This document shows, in pieces, positions 24,891 through 36,046 of a stretch of 64,000 nt of DNA. The stretch lies in NCBI GenBank assembly GCA_947623455.1, contig OX392534.1, forward strand, positions 11,480,001-11,544,000, in the 5' to 3' direction. A model generated the notes under the pieces. It did no database searches. It was not told where the DNA came from and saw only the letters and a program-made list of their open reading frames with translations. Made by a program: the position numbers and the translations under genes. The stretch comes from Mimachlamys varia. Its lineage: Eukaryota; Mollusca; Bivalvia; Pectinida; Pectinidae. Positions within the stretch are counted from its first letter, which is position 1, and every line of letters begins with the position of its first letter.

Positions 24891-25039
24891 TGTACCCCTG
24901 GTAACTACTAGCTGCAATATACCGCTCGGCTAGGGAAATCTTCTCCTTAGCTCGATCGGTTGAGCGTAAGACTAGTAGCCAGAGGTTCCGGGTTCGACTC
25001 CTAGCGGAGTCATTTAAATAAATAATGACCTCTGTTACA
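24891..25039 (+). repeat. right LTR of the TRIM
   Basis: 149 bp, TGTA...TACA termini, same length as the left LTR. It keeps the better box A of the two copies. Confidence 0.88.
24941..25012 (+). promoter_or_regulatory. tRNA-like pol III promoter within the LTR
   Basis: TAGCTCGATCGGTTGAGC (24948-24965) matches a tRNA D-arm/box A: GCTC pairs with GAGC around a GATCGGTT loop. GGTTCGACTCC (24991-25001) fits the box B consensus GGTTCRANNCC. The 43-base spacing between box starts is normal for a tRNA. A T-arm with 4 of 5 pairs can be drawn and about four acceptor pairs remain, but the anticodon stem does not pair. It is therefore tRNA-derived and not a functional tRNA. No TTTT terminator follows inside the element; the first T5 run is near 25085. 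Confidence 0.82.
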
Positions 25040-25340
25040 CATATATAATGTTACTATTTGTTTACAACATAGAAAGTGTAATTACAACTCAATTTAAGTC
25101 ACAACGTTTTTGTGACAGTTGTATACGGACTATATTTCAGAAGTTAAAATACGAACATTGCAAGTGTTTTGGGCTGTTTCATTCCAGTGAATCTTGGTGA
25201 TACTTTTTAAATTCTTTATTATCTTTACTTTTTTTTAATTAACAATAAATAAAAAAGTAAGCGTATACATAAAACTGTTTTCAGTAGCATTAGAAATGGT
25301 CAGTACATCATAGGAACATGAAAAATAATGAAAAAAAAAT
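25040..25340. other. AT-rich spacer, nothing recognised
   Basis: No gene or palindrome noticed; poly-A and poly-T runs are frequent (25215-25245, 25328-25340). Confidence 0.5.
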
Positions 25341-25545
25341 AGAGAATACCGAAGCGTCAACAAAAACAGAAGCCGAACTCAAAACCTTAAATTAGGAGCA
25401 AAATACGAAAAAAAGGAAAGATCCACATGGAAACTCTTGTGTAAGTACAAGTTAATAAGACCAAGTGTTCCAGAAGAGTAAGCGTCTTCTGCTTCATCGA
25501 CGACACATGTCATTTAAGTGAATTACAATTTATACAAGGGGGTTT
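25341..25545 (+). repeat. interspersed repeat family C, copy 2
   Basis: Preceded by an A-run, it begins AGAGAATACCGAAGCGTCAA. It continues through ATCCACATGGAAACTCTTGT, GTGTTCCAGAAGAGTAAGCG and TTCTGCTTCATCGACGACAC. It is longer to the right than the 8.3-kb copy. Confidence 0.85.
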
Positions 25546-25646
25546 GACAACTTTGCCTTGTTCCCTTGTTCCAAAAAGAGGTCGCTCTGATTTAACAAGT
25601 AATTAAAGTATATCGACGTTTTCAACACTTCCACTATGCCAAAAAG

Positions 25647-25892
25647 CACAGGGACCTGATAATTTGTTACAGCAGCTAGTTTTGGTCCTAAACTAGGATG
25701 TTTAGTGTTATTTTACATTTCTTGTGGGTTTAGATCAATTTTCGATAAAAATGCCCTCTCATTGATCACCATATAACCATTGAGGGAGCATTTTTATCGA
25801 AAATCAATCTAAACCCACAAAACGTGTAAAATAATTCTTTACACCATAGTTAAGGTACAAAATTAGCTGTAACAAATTCCCAGGTCCCTGTG
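25647..25892. mobile_element. foldback MITE with CACAGGGACCTG termini
   Basis: CACAGGGACCTG (25647) is inverted as CAGGTCCCTGTG (ending 25892). Further in, TTTGTTACAGC pairs with GCTGTAACAAA, and TTGTGGGTTTAGATCAATTT with its near-inverse. The whole 246 bp is close to a palindrome about a short centre near 25770. Flanks CCAAAAAG and CCAAGAAA are similar 8-mers, suggestive but imperfect as an hAT-like target duplication. No coding capacity. The element at 59266-59394 shares the terminus. Confidence 0.85.
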
Positions 25893-27065
25893 CCAAGAAA
25901 GGTATGTTAATGATTGACTTTTGATTGAACGTTATCGAATGCTACATCCGGGTTCCTGGCCTTCAGCACTTACGTTATCTGTTGCAACCCCATCATGCAG
26001 CGAGATTGACCATAACAACATCCATTAAAAGTTACTACAGAGCCTAACCGTAATGGCTTACCAAAGGTCAACTTGTCCTCTAAAGCCTTAAAAAATCGAC
26101 CCGAGCTGAAGTCCGCCAACGTACTGTAGACATGAACCTATATATAGGTGGTATATGTATGTAAAAATGATGTAAGATTGCAAAACATCTAGAATTACTA
26201 ACAATAACACAGAATATTTACGTTGCTTTAGAAAAAAATGCGAATATGATAAAGAATGATAGTTAATACTCAAAAACAAGCAATCCCCACCGCTAGCATA
26301 AGCTGGAGGAATAACTTCAATGACCGTACAATTATATTCAATGTTATTCCACGCTCCGTGTTCCATAACGTTTGTATCAATCACATTGCGTACGGGATTT
26401 CATAAAAAAAAAAATCGACCCTTACACGTACAAACTAATTCTATGTGAAAAATGTGTAGAATTCGCCCCAAAAGATAAACGGGCGACCGTATTGAAGAGG
26501 TGGACAAAGGTAGACAACCCTCCGTCTGTCTCTGTCCTGACTCACCACCCCTAGAAACAGAAACACGTACATACACTGAACTCTGATGATACGATACCAT
26601 TATCAAACGATATTAGTGTTAGGAAGTATAGGTTTTTAAACTCCATGGCGGTTAACAGATTACCGACTCCAGTGTTGTTTAAATCTCACAGACAAGATAA
26701 ATCGCCCCATTTTTGTCGTGTAGAAGATAACCACTGATTGGGTGTATGGTTGGGAACACAGTCCATTTCAAGTTATACTGTTAAGTCACGAAATTGTCTT
26801 TCTATCTGAAATGTGTTGCTCATTGTCATGCATATTTTAGCAGAGTTGAATTATTCTCTTACAATTGAAATCAATAAGCTTAACTCCCCGTGGATACGGC
26901 CTCTGAACTGATGGATTAGGTTAACTGCACGTACAATGCAGTGAACGGATTAGACATGCATCATAAGGGGGGAGAACAAAACCAGGAATCGGAGTGAGTG
27001 ATTAGTCCAGTGTCATCTCGGACTAGACACCATGACAGGTGTAGGAGCGGAAAGATACTCAAACA
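25893..27065. other. no gene or clear repeat seen
   Basis: Overlapping chance frames at 26088-26606 on both strands have no recognisable product. Nothing else noticed. Confidence 0.5.
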
Positions 27066-27695
27066 AAATATGATGTCAAGTCGTAGGGCTGAGGGATACA
27101 CACACTACATATGTAGATACGGTGTACGTTATCAAATGGTGAGACCGAAGGATACTGATATTGAATACGATGTCCAGTGGTAGGACCGAGGGATACTGAT
27201 ATTGAATACGATGTCCAGTGGTAGGGCCGAGGGATACTGATATTGAATACGATATCCAGTGGTAGGGCCGAAAGATACTGATATTAAATACGATATCCAG
27301 TGGTAGGGCCAAGGGATATTGATATTGAATACGATATCCAGTGGTAGGGCCGAGGTATACTGATATTAAATACGATGTGCAATGGTAGGGCCGAAGGATA
27401 CTGATATTGAATACGAAATCCAGTTGTAGGGCCGAGGTATACTGATATTGAAAACGATATCCAGTGGTAGGGCCGAGGGATACTGATATTGAATACAATG
27501 TCCAGTTGTAGGACCAAGGGAAACTGATATTGAATACGATATGCAGTGGTAGGGCCAAGTGATACTGATATTGAATACGATGTCCAGTGGTAGGGCCGAG
27601 GGATACTGATATTGAATACGATATCTAGTGGTAAGACCGAGGGGTATTGATATAGGTACGATAGCCAGTCGTAGGGCCGAGGGATACTAATTTTT
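27066..27695. repeat. 41-bp minisatellite, about 15 copies
   Basis: Unit AGGGCCGAGGGATACTGATA followed by TTGAATACGATATCCAGTGG and T. Units carry scattered substitutions and edge units are more diverged (TAGGGCTGAGGGATACACAC at the left; irregular at the right). Minus-strand frames 27076-27558 and 27284-27517 cross it but arise from the repeat. Confidence 0.95.
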
Positions 27696-28985
27696 AAGCG
27701 AAAATGACATAAGGTTCACGTGAAATGTCCAGTGGCAGGGCCGAGAGAAAGTGAGATAAGATACATGCAATGCAAAACTTCCGACAGTATTTCTGCGGGA
27801 TGCTCGGAACTGCTCGGAGTTGTGTACGTAAATAGATAATTCACAACACATAACTTTTTTTTTAGTAATCAGTCAGATTAGTCATTCCCCGTGTCCATGT
27901 TACATCCATGTAAATCAGAGGATATCGGATAACGATGAGGCACCTTCTACAATTGTCACCTTTGACATTATTTCATATCTATTTGCGAAAATCATAATGG
28001 CTAAACACGGCCAACACGTGACCGAGTAAAGTGGAAGTCGTACGGGTTGGTTCTCCTTAGACAAGCCATACAGGCACGCCAGCCAAATTTGATTGTAAGA
28101 ACACGTTTTATATCTAACTGGGGTCGAGTGTTACTTATCAATGATTTGTACGCGGTACTTTTGTAAATGTGGTATTTCTCGAGTTATCGGATCACTTTCC
28201 AATGGAAACGAAATCATTTTATGGACGTCGGAATGAGCATATAGTAAATATATCGACTTGAATCCGATAACAAGCGCAAATTTTCCGTATACACGCACTT
28301 CAAGTACAATCTGTTCATTCCCGTTCCGAATGTTAAGGCGGGTTTGGCAAGGAACTTTAAAAGTATAAAAACTGACGGGGACATATCGTAACCGATGCCA
28401 TCTATATGCAATGTTAAACGGGTCCCGAAGCAGCTCCTGTTGCGGTCTAGACTTTCACTCGCTGACAGTATTAACTAAGCTGATGTAATATGTTCCTATC
28501 GGCAGCAGAACCATGCAGCAGGTTTGTAAATAGTACCCCCACGCTGTCTGGCGCTGATAGCTATCCGCAACGAGACACTAAAACACAGCTCAAACATGAA
28601 ACGGGGAATGGATGGCGAGGGAAATACCAAACGCACTCTTTTATTCCATTATGATTATCTCAGTCTGACTTTACTACAGAATTTACGACACACCAGAAAG
28701 TTAATTCTCCGAGGTAACCTTCAAACCTACAAATACCTGAGCGTTCGGGGATACACTTTACATATATTGCTCATTTCGGCCTCGTCCTGCTGGTTGCAAC
28801 ATGCCAAGTGATTGTATCGGCGTCTAGTTGTCCGGGGATTTAAACTTAAAAATGGGAGTATGGGTTTGTTGTGAACAGTATTATCCTTGTACACAAATCC
28901 TAATGGTACAGTGTATTACATTTGGAGTCAGGTTAACATTTCTTAATATTTAGTACAAAACTGGATAGTTTGTCGCACATGTTAG
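27696..28985. other. no gene or clear repeat seen
   Basis: Chance frames only (28214-28411 minus, 28596-28811 plus). Confidence 0.5.
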
Positions 28986-28989
28986 TTAA

Positions 28990-29512
28990 TTAGTTGATCG
29001 CTACACCAATAAGATGATCGCTATACCAATCAGATGCTCGCTAAACCAATCAGATGATCGCAACATAAATCCGATGATCGCTACACCGTTCAGATATGAT
29101 TGCTACGCTACGCCAATTATATTGTCGCAACATCAATCATATGGTCGCTACACCAATCAGATGCTCGCTACACCAATATGATGATCGCAACATAAATCAG
29201 ATGATCGCTTCACCAATCAGATATGATTGCTACGCTACGCCAATTATATTGCCGCAACATCAATCATATGGTCGCTACACCAATCAGATGCTCGCTACAC
29301 CAATCAGATGATCGCAACATAAATCAGATGATCGCTTCACCAATCAGATATGATCCCTACGCTACGCCAGTCATATTATCGCAACATCAATCATATGGTC
29401 GCTACACCAATCAGATGATCGCTACAACAATCAGATGATCGATACACCAATGAGATGACCGTTTCATCAATCAGTTGATCGCTACATCATTCAGATGACC
29501 GCTGCCTAATTG
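28990..29512. repeat. 20-bp minisatellite with a 127-bp higher-order unit
   Basis: The base unit is GATCGCTACACCAATCAGAT. A block of about six variant units starting at ATATGATTGCTACGCTACGC (29094) repeats at 29221 and, less exactly, at 29348, giving a 127-bp higher-order period. The two short plus ORFs at 29096 and 29223 are the same block read twice. Confidence 0.93.
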
Positions 29513-30194
29513 GTTCCGCCTGACCTACAATGTATACTTTTTACTGATCACAGCTATACTATTAATCAAGGAGAACTAGGACGTTAAAATAGAGGCAAAC
29601 GGGCTCAGCCGACCTTAAGTGATTAAGGGCTATGTATTATTACTCAAAATTAAAATGAAAAATTAATTCAATTTCGTTAAACTGCTAAATTTGATGATGT
29701 AAACGTTAACAAATATGGTTTCGCTAACTCATTTAATATGTATTTCAGTAGAATGCCAGTTTGTATTTTACTACAATAAACCGTATAATGCTGTGTGATT
29801 ACAGCTAAACCTGACGCGTGACGGGTTTTATGCAGGAGATTAAGCACAAAAAGGGGGTTATGTTGGGGAGGGAGAGGGGATAAGACAAAATGTTGTTGTT
29901 TTTTAATTTGGAATTGAAAAACAACCAGCCAAAAAGGCGTTATGAAAACTGTAATAACTTATTTTCTTAAATAAACATGCATGATGCCAAACTAAGCAGT
30001 AAACAAGTAGTAAACAACAACTACAAACGCAACATTAACAATAACAAGAGTGTTTTGAAAGCAAAATCCCAACAGGAAAACAGTCCGGCCCTACAATCAC
30101 GATCGGGTCTCTTTAGCCGACTTGATTACCTTGTTTGTACCCAGTATTACTATTTTCTTAAAAGTGAGGTGGGGTGAACAGAATATCAAACTAT
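29513..30194. other. spacer with a G-rich tract
   Basis: No gene seen. At about 29852-29880 four G-runs (GGGGG, GGGG, GGG, GGGG) lie within about 30 bases and could form a plus-strand G-quadruplex. Confidence 0.5.
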
Positions 30195-30425
30195 AATGCG
30201 ACTCAAAATCGATTAAACTTGAGACAAAATAAGAACAAAGGAAATATTTACACGGAGACCCTTGAAAAATAGAAGAGAAAACGACCAGGTGTTTCAAAAG
30301 AGTAAGCGTATTCTGTTTCATCGACGACACCCGCCAAGTAAATTTAGGTCACATCCAAATAAATGTCACGTCCTCAAAATAAGAATTGAGGTATTTACAA
30401 ACATAACAACGTCACATGCCAATGA
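30195..30425 (+). repeat. interspersed repeat family C, copy 3
   Basis: Shares ACTCAAAATCGATTAAACT, GGAAATATTTACACGGAGAC, CAGGTGTTTCAAAAGAGTAA and GTTTCATCGACGACACCCG with the other copies. It extends right through CACATCCAA and CTCAAAATAAGAATTGAGG, also present at 46903-47150. The 5' GAATACCGAAGC block is missing. Confidence 0.85.
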
Positions 30426-32319
30426 TCATATTCCAAAACGTCAAATTCATGCCATACACGGATACAGGTTATTTCTCAATGAGACCAAAGCCTTAAAATG
30501 ACGACTATAAAATTGCCTATAGTTTTGAGCAACCTGCATCTCACGAATCCCTTTGCCGTTATTTTGTTCGTTAGCAGCCGACATCTATCAAGAAAGTCCG
30601 GATATTTGGTGCAAGCCCTAGAGTAACGTTTTATAAATTGATATAACTACATGGAATTATTAATTGTCTACAGGGAACTCTCACTTGTGTTAAATAATTT
30701 GTACCTCTGTTAAAGGGATTAAAATGCTACAAGATACGTTTTATCTCAATAAAGCACTCCGCAGATAGCTTGATTTATTCTTCAAGCTCTAAGGGTTCTC
30801 ATTGCCGGATTAGACAAATGACATTCAAATTTTGGTTAAAAAGGTCTTTACAGATCCGGAATGAACCCACATCAAGATCCTTCTGTCAATACACACTGTA
30901 TCCATAAAGTTTTTTGTTACATAATAAACTATTTCAAAAATTAAACGTTATTATAATAATGTGACAATCGCTCTTATATATTGTTATTATTTTTAACAAT
31001 GCATGAGTTAAACAGATTACGAAAAGACAATATATATGTAAAATGCTTTTTTTATCAAGAAACAGATGTAATAGCGTTTTAGAATTAAAACGAATGAGGG
31101 AATAGTGTTTGTGTCTTTATTGTGTGTGTAATGGAATGTTATTAAAGCATGTTCACCCTAGCAATTACAGAAAGGCTTAGGCGGGCGACGTGATGCACCG
31201 CTGTTTCGGCGGTAACTGTGGCGGGTATCCCTACAACAGTCGCCCTATATAGCTATTCCGTATATCTGTACGTATCCCTCATTTCCGTGGAGACATTGAT
31301 TGGAACACCGACTCCAGAAATTAAGGCAGGCTGGCGGTTTAATCACGACATCAATGAGATAACATTAAATTAATAATGACTAGATAGATTGTGTGCGGTC
31401 CTTATTTAGCGCTCATATTTATAGACTACTTACAATAGCTGGTGGTGTATCTAATTAGGAAGCAGGGCTACCAGCGGCTATTACCGCGGTTCCTATGTCT
31501 AAGTAGCCAAACCGTATACGGAATATTGCAAGCTCAAACAACATAAGAAAATTAAGCATTGAACTGCTTTCAGTTGGCGTTCATAGGCAATATGAATACT
31601 AACTGGGCAAAGGCAAATCCTATTAAGTGAATTTAAAGTAGTTCAACATGTATTTATATTAACCATTTTAAGAACCTATTCATCCCATTAAAATTAAAAT
31701 TACACATTATATTTCTCAGAATTTAGCTCAAATATTGTATCTGTCGAGTATGCTTGTTCAGTGAATAAATCAGCCATCGCCCGAGGTGGTCAGAGGTATC
31801 CAACGCAACCACTATGACGTCTTATAATGATGACGTCAACATTCGGTCAATGGCATTCATAGTCCAATGAATGACATCTGAATTAGGTAAGGTTATATAG
31901 AAGCAATGACATGCAATGATGGTAAATATCAGGCAATAATGATGTGTAATTTTGATTTCTCGGCAATACGGGAGAACATTAGGCAGGATGACGAGTTTGG
32001 TTTGATTCGGTTATAGAATTGCCTAGTAAGCGTCCATGTGGGTATGTGTGCCAAAGACATGGTACGTTGGTGTACCTGCCTCCTTATGATATTGTTCAGA
32101 CGATGCCGTCTTTATAGTGCTTTGCCACTAAGATGTCACGTCGAAAGCGCCGAGCAGGGCATTCCGCCAGCTCACAATATAATTAAAACGGCTGAAGCAG
32201 ATATTGCAATTAGGCTTAATGTTAAACGAGTGGGGGACAACAACTCTCCGGGTCTGGAGATCGAACACATCACCTTGACGAACTTAACATTAATGCCGAA
32301 AATTGGACACTGCCAAGCA
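30426..32319. other. no gene or clear repeat seen
   Basis: Unique-looking AT-rich sequence. Two TGACGTC motifs near 31814-31834 are the only signals noticed. The 122-codon frame at 32038-32406 runs into family A and is not credible. Confidence 0.5.
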
Positions 32320-32860
32320 GATTTGGTTTGGTTTGATCGTCCTATTAACAGCCAGGGTCACATAAGGACGACCTCTCGGTGTATGCGACGTAGATGCGTG
32401 TGTTGAGAGTGTGTGTATGTGTATGGGCAGGGTGCGGCTTGTTCGTGTAAGCCTTCTTGTGATAGTCCGAATCTTTTGCCGATTTAAAGTACTACCACAA
32501 TGAAGTAAACAGCCGAAGGCCCCAAACAGAACACGCCATCTGGTCGCATTATATTGACAACAGGTGAACTAGTTGCTCCTCTTGCATAATGCTGGCCGTA
32601 AAGCAGAGAGTAGTAACTACCATTGTTACATGTAGACCCTCCTCTGGTATTTCTTGGCTTGGGTGCAGAGCCCATAGATAGCCTTCCTCACAAGCGCGAA
32701 CACTCAACAAAAGTAAAAAATTGAGGTAGTATCAAGGGAGACATTAGGAATAGGAAAGTTCTTTAGAAAGAATGGAAAATATAAGATCCATAATTTAGTC
32801 GCCTCGTACGATCAAGCGATGGGTGCAGCGGCCTGCAGGGCAGATGCCAAGCAGAAAAAA
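32320..32860 (+). repeat. interspersed repeat family A, copy 2
   Basis: Starts at TTTGGTTTGGTTTGATCGTC and passes through CCTATTAACAGCCAGGGTCA, GGTGTATGCGACGT, GTAAAGCAGAGAGTAGTAAC, CAGAGCCCATAGATAGCCTT, ATCAAGGGAGACATTAGGAA and TTTAGTCGCCTCGTACGATC. It matches copy 1 at 3395-3950 in order and spacing. The segment 32642-32692 is the likely relative of the 45-bp minisatellite unit that begins 0.9 kb downstream. Confidence 0.82.
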
Positions 32861-32863
32861 ACT

Positions 32864-33000
32864 AGAGAATACCGATGCGTTAAAAAAGATGTGTCCTGCT
32901 CCGTCAACGACACCCGTCATGTACAAATCCTCAAAATGAAAACCGAGTCATCATTGGGCCCCAAATTAGTTCCCTCCTATGATGAATGCAGTAGGAACAA
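32864..33000 (+). repeat. interspersed repeat family C, internally deleted copy
   Basis: AGAGAATACCGATGCGTTAA joins directly to GTGTCCTGCTCCGTCAACGA and CACCCGTCATGTACAAATCC, so the ~100-bp middle of the family is gone. It sits immediately after family A, which may mean that A and C are parts of one larger element. Confidence 0.7.
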
Positions 33001-33608
33001 TATAATGTATAAGCAGTGTAATCATTTTCGCAACCCCCGACCTGCAGAAGGTGAAAATCTTTAGGTACCGGGTCAAACTTGGCAGAAACACTATAACGAT
33101 ACTTTTGATGGTCTATATATGACAAGATGTTTCTACATGTACTATGTGTATTTGATTTTATTTGCATTTTCCATGCTACTTATTGTGATTCAATGTAAAT
33201 GCGGCGATGAATATGCATGTAAAAATCACAATTTGTTTATAGATCGGTAAGAAGGTACATTTTCATTGTATCAATATTTGGTTTATTAGACTACCAGACG
33301 GAGTGAAATAAACCCCATGTTGCCAGTTAAGATTGAAATTGTTCTTATCAGCGGGTCAACTTATTTGTTTCGTCGTTCTATTCAACATGCCGAGTCAAAT
33401 CAAAATATGAAAAATGATATATTAGATTGTTTAATTAATATTGCGTAATTACAACTTTGGCGATTATGTATTAACAATTAAACAGAAATACATCTGTACG
33501 GTTTCATTCCGTGTTCATTCAAAAGCAGAAATATTTGTACATTTTCCGTGTGTTTCTATTTTCATAAAAGCCGAATTTAAGCAGGAAATAACAACAACCA
33601 TTGGTAAG
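33001..33608. other. no gene or clear repeat seen
   Basis: Short AT-rich spacer before the 45-bp array. Confidence 0.5.
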
Positions 33609-36046
33609 GTCGTTGGTATACCTCTACCTGGGGACAGAGCCCATTGACTTCCTCACCTTGGTATACCTCTACCTGGGGACAGAGCCCATTGACTTCCTCA
33701 CCTTGGTATACCTCTACCTGGGGACAGAGCCCATTGACTTCCTCACCTTGGTATACCTGTACCTGGGGACAGAGCCCATTGACCTCCTCACCTTGGTATA
33801 CCTCTACCTGGGGACAGAGCCCATTGACTTCCTCACCTTGGTATACCTCTACCTGGGGACAGAGCCCATTGACTTCCTCACCTTGGTATACCTCTACCTG
33901 GGGACAGAGCCCATTGACTTCCTCACCTTGGTATACCTCTACCTGGGGACAGAGCCCATTGACTTCCTCACCTTGGTATACCTCTACCTGGGGACAGAGC
34001 CCATTGACTTCCTCACCTTGGTATACCTCTACCTGGGGACAGAGCCCATTGACTTCCTCACCTTGGTATACCTCTACCTGGGGACAGAGCCCATTGACTT
34101 CCTCACCTTGGTATACCTGTACCTGGGGACAGAGCCCATTGACTTCCTCACCTTGGTATACCTGTACCTGGGGACAGAGCCCATTGACTTCCTCACCTTG
34201 GTATACCTCTACCTGGGGACAGAGCCCATTGACTTCCTCACCTTGGTATACCTCTACCTGGGGACAGAGCCCATTGACTTCCTCACCTTGGTATACCTCT
34301 ACCTGGGGACAGAGCCCATTGACTTCCTCACCTTGGTATACCTCTACCTGGGGACAGAGCCCATTGACCTCCTCACCTTGGTATACCTGTACCTGGGGAC
34401 AGAACCCATTGACTTCTTCACCTTGGTATACCTGTACCTGGGGACAGAGCCCATTGACTTCCTCACCTTGGTATACCTGTACCTGGGGACAGAGCCCATT
34501 GACTTCCTCACCTTGGTATACCTCTACCTGGGGACAGAGCCCATTGACTTCCTCACCTTGGTATACCTCTACCTGGGGACAGAGCCCATTGACTTCCTCA
34601 CCTTGGTATACCTCTACCTGGGGACAGAGCCCATTGACTTCCTCACCTTGGTATACCTCTACCTGGGGACAGAGCCCATTGACTTCCTCACCTTGGTATA
34701 CCTCTACCTGGGGACAGAGCCCATTGACTTCCTCACCTTGGTATACCTCTACCTGGGGACAGAGCCCATTGACTTCCTCACCTTGGTATACCTCTACCTG
34801 GGGACAGAGCCCATTGACTTCCTCACCTTGGTATACCTCTACCTGGGGACAGAGCCCATTGACTTCCTCACCTTGGTATACCTCTACCTGGGGACAGAGC
34901 CCATTGACTTCCTCACCTTGGTATACCTCTACCTGGGGACAGAGCCCATTGACTTCCTCACCTTGGTATACCTCTACCTGGGGACAGAGCCCATTGACTT
35001 CCTCACCTTGGTATACCTCTACCTTGGGACAGAGCCCATTGACTTCCTCACCTTGGTATACCTGTACCTGGGGACAGAGCCCATTGACTTCCTCACCTTG
35101 GTATACCTCTACCTGGGGACAGAGCCCATTGACTTCCTCACCTTGGTATACCTCTACCTGGGGACAGAGCCCATTGACTTCCTCACCTTGGTATACCTCT
35201 ACCTGGGGACAGAGCCCATTGACTTCCTCACCTTGGTATACCTGTACCTGGGGACAGAGCCCATTGACTTCCTCACCTTGGTATACCTCTACCTGGGGAC
35301 AGAGCCCATTGACTTCCTCACCTTGGTATACCTCTACCTGGGGACAGAGCCCATTGACCTCCTCACCTTGGTATACCTCTACCTGGGGACAGAGCCCATT
35401 GACCTCCTCACCTTGGTATACCTCTACCTGGGGACAGAGCCCATTGACCTCCTCACCTTGGTATACCTCTACCTGGGGACAGAGCCCATTGACTTTCTCA
35501 CCTTGGTATACCTCTACCTGGGGACAGAGCCCATTGACTTCCTCACCTTGGTATACCTCTACCTGGGGACAGAGCCCATTGACTTCCTCACCTTGGTATA
35601 CCTCTACCTGGGGACAGAGCCCATTGACTTCCTCACCTTGGTATACCTCTACCTGGGGACAGAGCCCATTGACTTCCTCACCTTGGTATACCTCTACCTG
35701 GGGACAGAGCCCATTGACTTCCTCACCTTGGTATACATGTACCTGGGGACAGAGCCCATTGACTTCCTCACCTTGGTATACATGTACCTGGGGACAGAGC
35801 CCATTGACTTCCTCACCTTGGTATACCTCTACCTGGGGACAGAGCCCATTGACTTCCTCACCTTGGTATACCTCTACCTGGGGACAGAGCCCATTGACTT
35901 CCTCACCTTGGTATACCTCTACCTGGGGACAGAGCCCATTGACTTCCTCACCTTGGTATACCTCTACCTGGGGACAGAGCCCATTGACTTCTTCACCTTG
36001 GTATACCTCTACCTGGGGACAGAGTCCATTGACTTCTTCACCTTGG
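33609..36046. repeat. 45-bp minisatellite, about 54 copies, highly homogeneous
   Basis: Unit TTGGTATACCTCTACCTGGG followed by GACAGAGCCCATTGACTTCC and TCACC. Almost every unit is identical. Changes are confined to CTCTACC/CTGTACC/CATGTACC, GACTTC/GACCTC and a few singletons. Because 45 is 15 codons, frames of 801-827 codons stay open on both strands (plus: a YLYLGTEPIDFLTLV repeat; minus: YQGEEVNGLCPQVEV). The substitutions are silent in one frame and missense in the opposite one with no consistent bias, so I treat it as noncoding. The terminal units (36001-36046) carry extra changes. Confidence 0.97.

Larger units (their letters stand above)
24633..25039 (+). mobile_element. TRIM: complete miniature LTR retrotransposon with tRNA-like LTRs
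   Basis: A 407-bp element with two direct 149-bp terminal repeats (24633-24781 and 24891-25039) flanking only 109 bp. The right repeat begins TGTA and ends TACA; the left has a single change, giving TATA...TACA. A primer binding site starts one base after the left LTR, and a purine tract ends exactly at the right LTR. The bases CATA sit immediately outside both ends (24629-24632 and 25040-25043), a 4-bp target duplication as expected from Ty3/Gypsy-type integrase. I count about 9 differences between the LTRs (roughly 6%), so the insertion is not recent. There is no gag-pol reading frame, so movement would need an autonomous partner. This architecture matches TRIMs, and the tRNA-like promoter inside the LTR is the unusual part. 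A pair of tRNA SINEs in tandem is the alternative, but it would not explain the PBS, PPT and TSD. Confidence 0.88.

Noticed and set aside
24683..25012. Two functional tRNA genes
   Set aside because: Box A and box B are present but the anticodon stem does not pair and the acceptor is poor. Both copies sit at the same place within LTRs.
24650..25039. Two tandem tRNA-derived SINEs
   Set aside because: Equal 149-bp repeats, PBS and PPT in the right places and a 4-bp target duplication around the whole unit fit an LTR element better.
27076..27558. 160-codon minus ORF
   Set aside because: Produced by the 41-bp minisatellite, since three units stay in frame.
32038..32406. 122-codon plus ORF
   Set aside because: Runs into interspersed family A and has no family resemblance or splice support.
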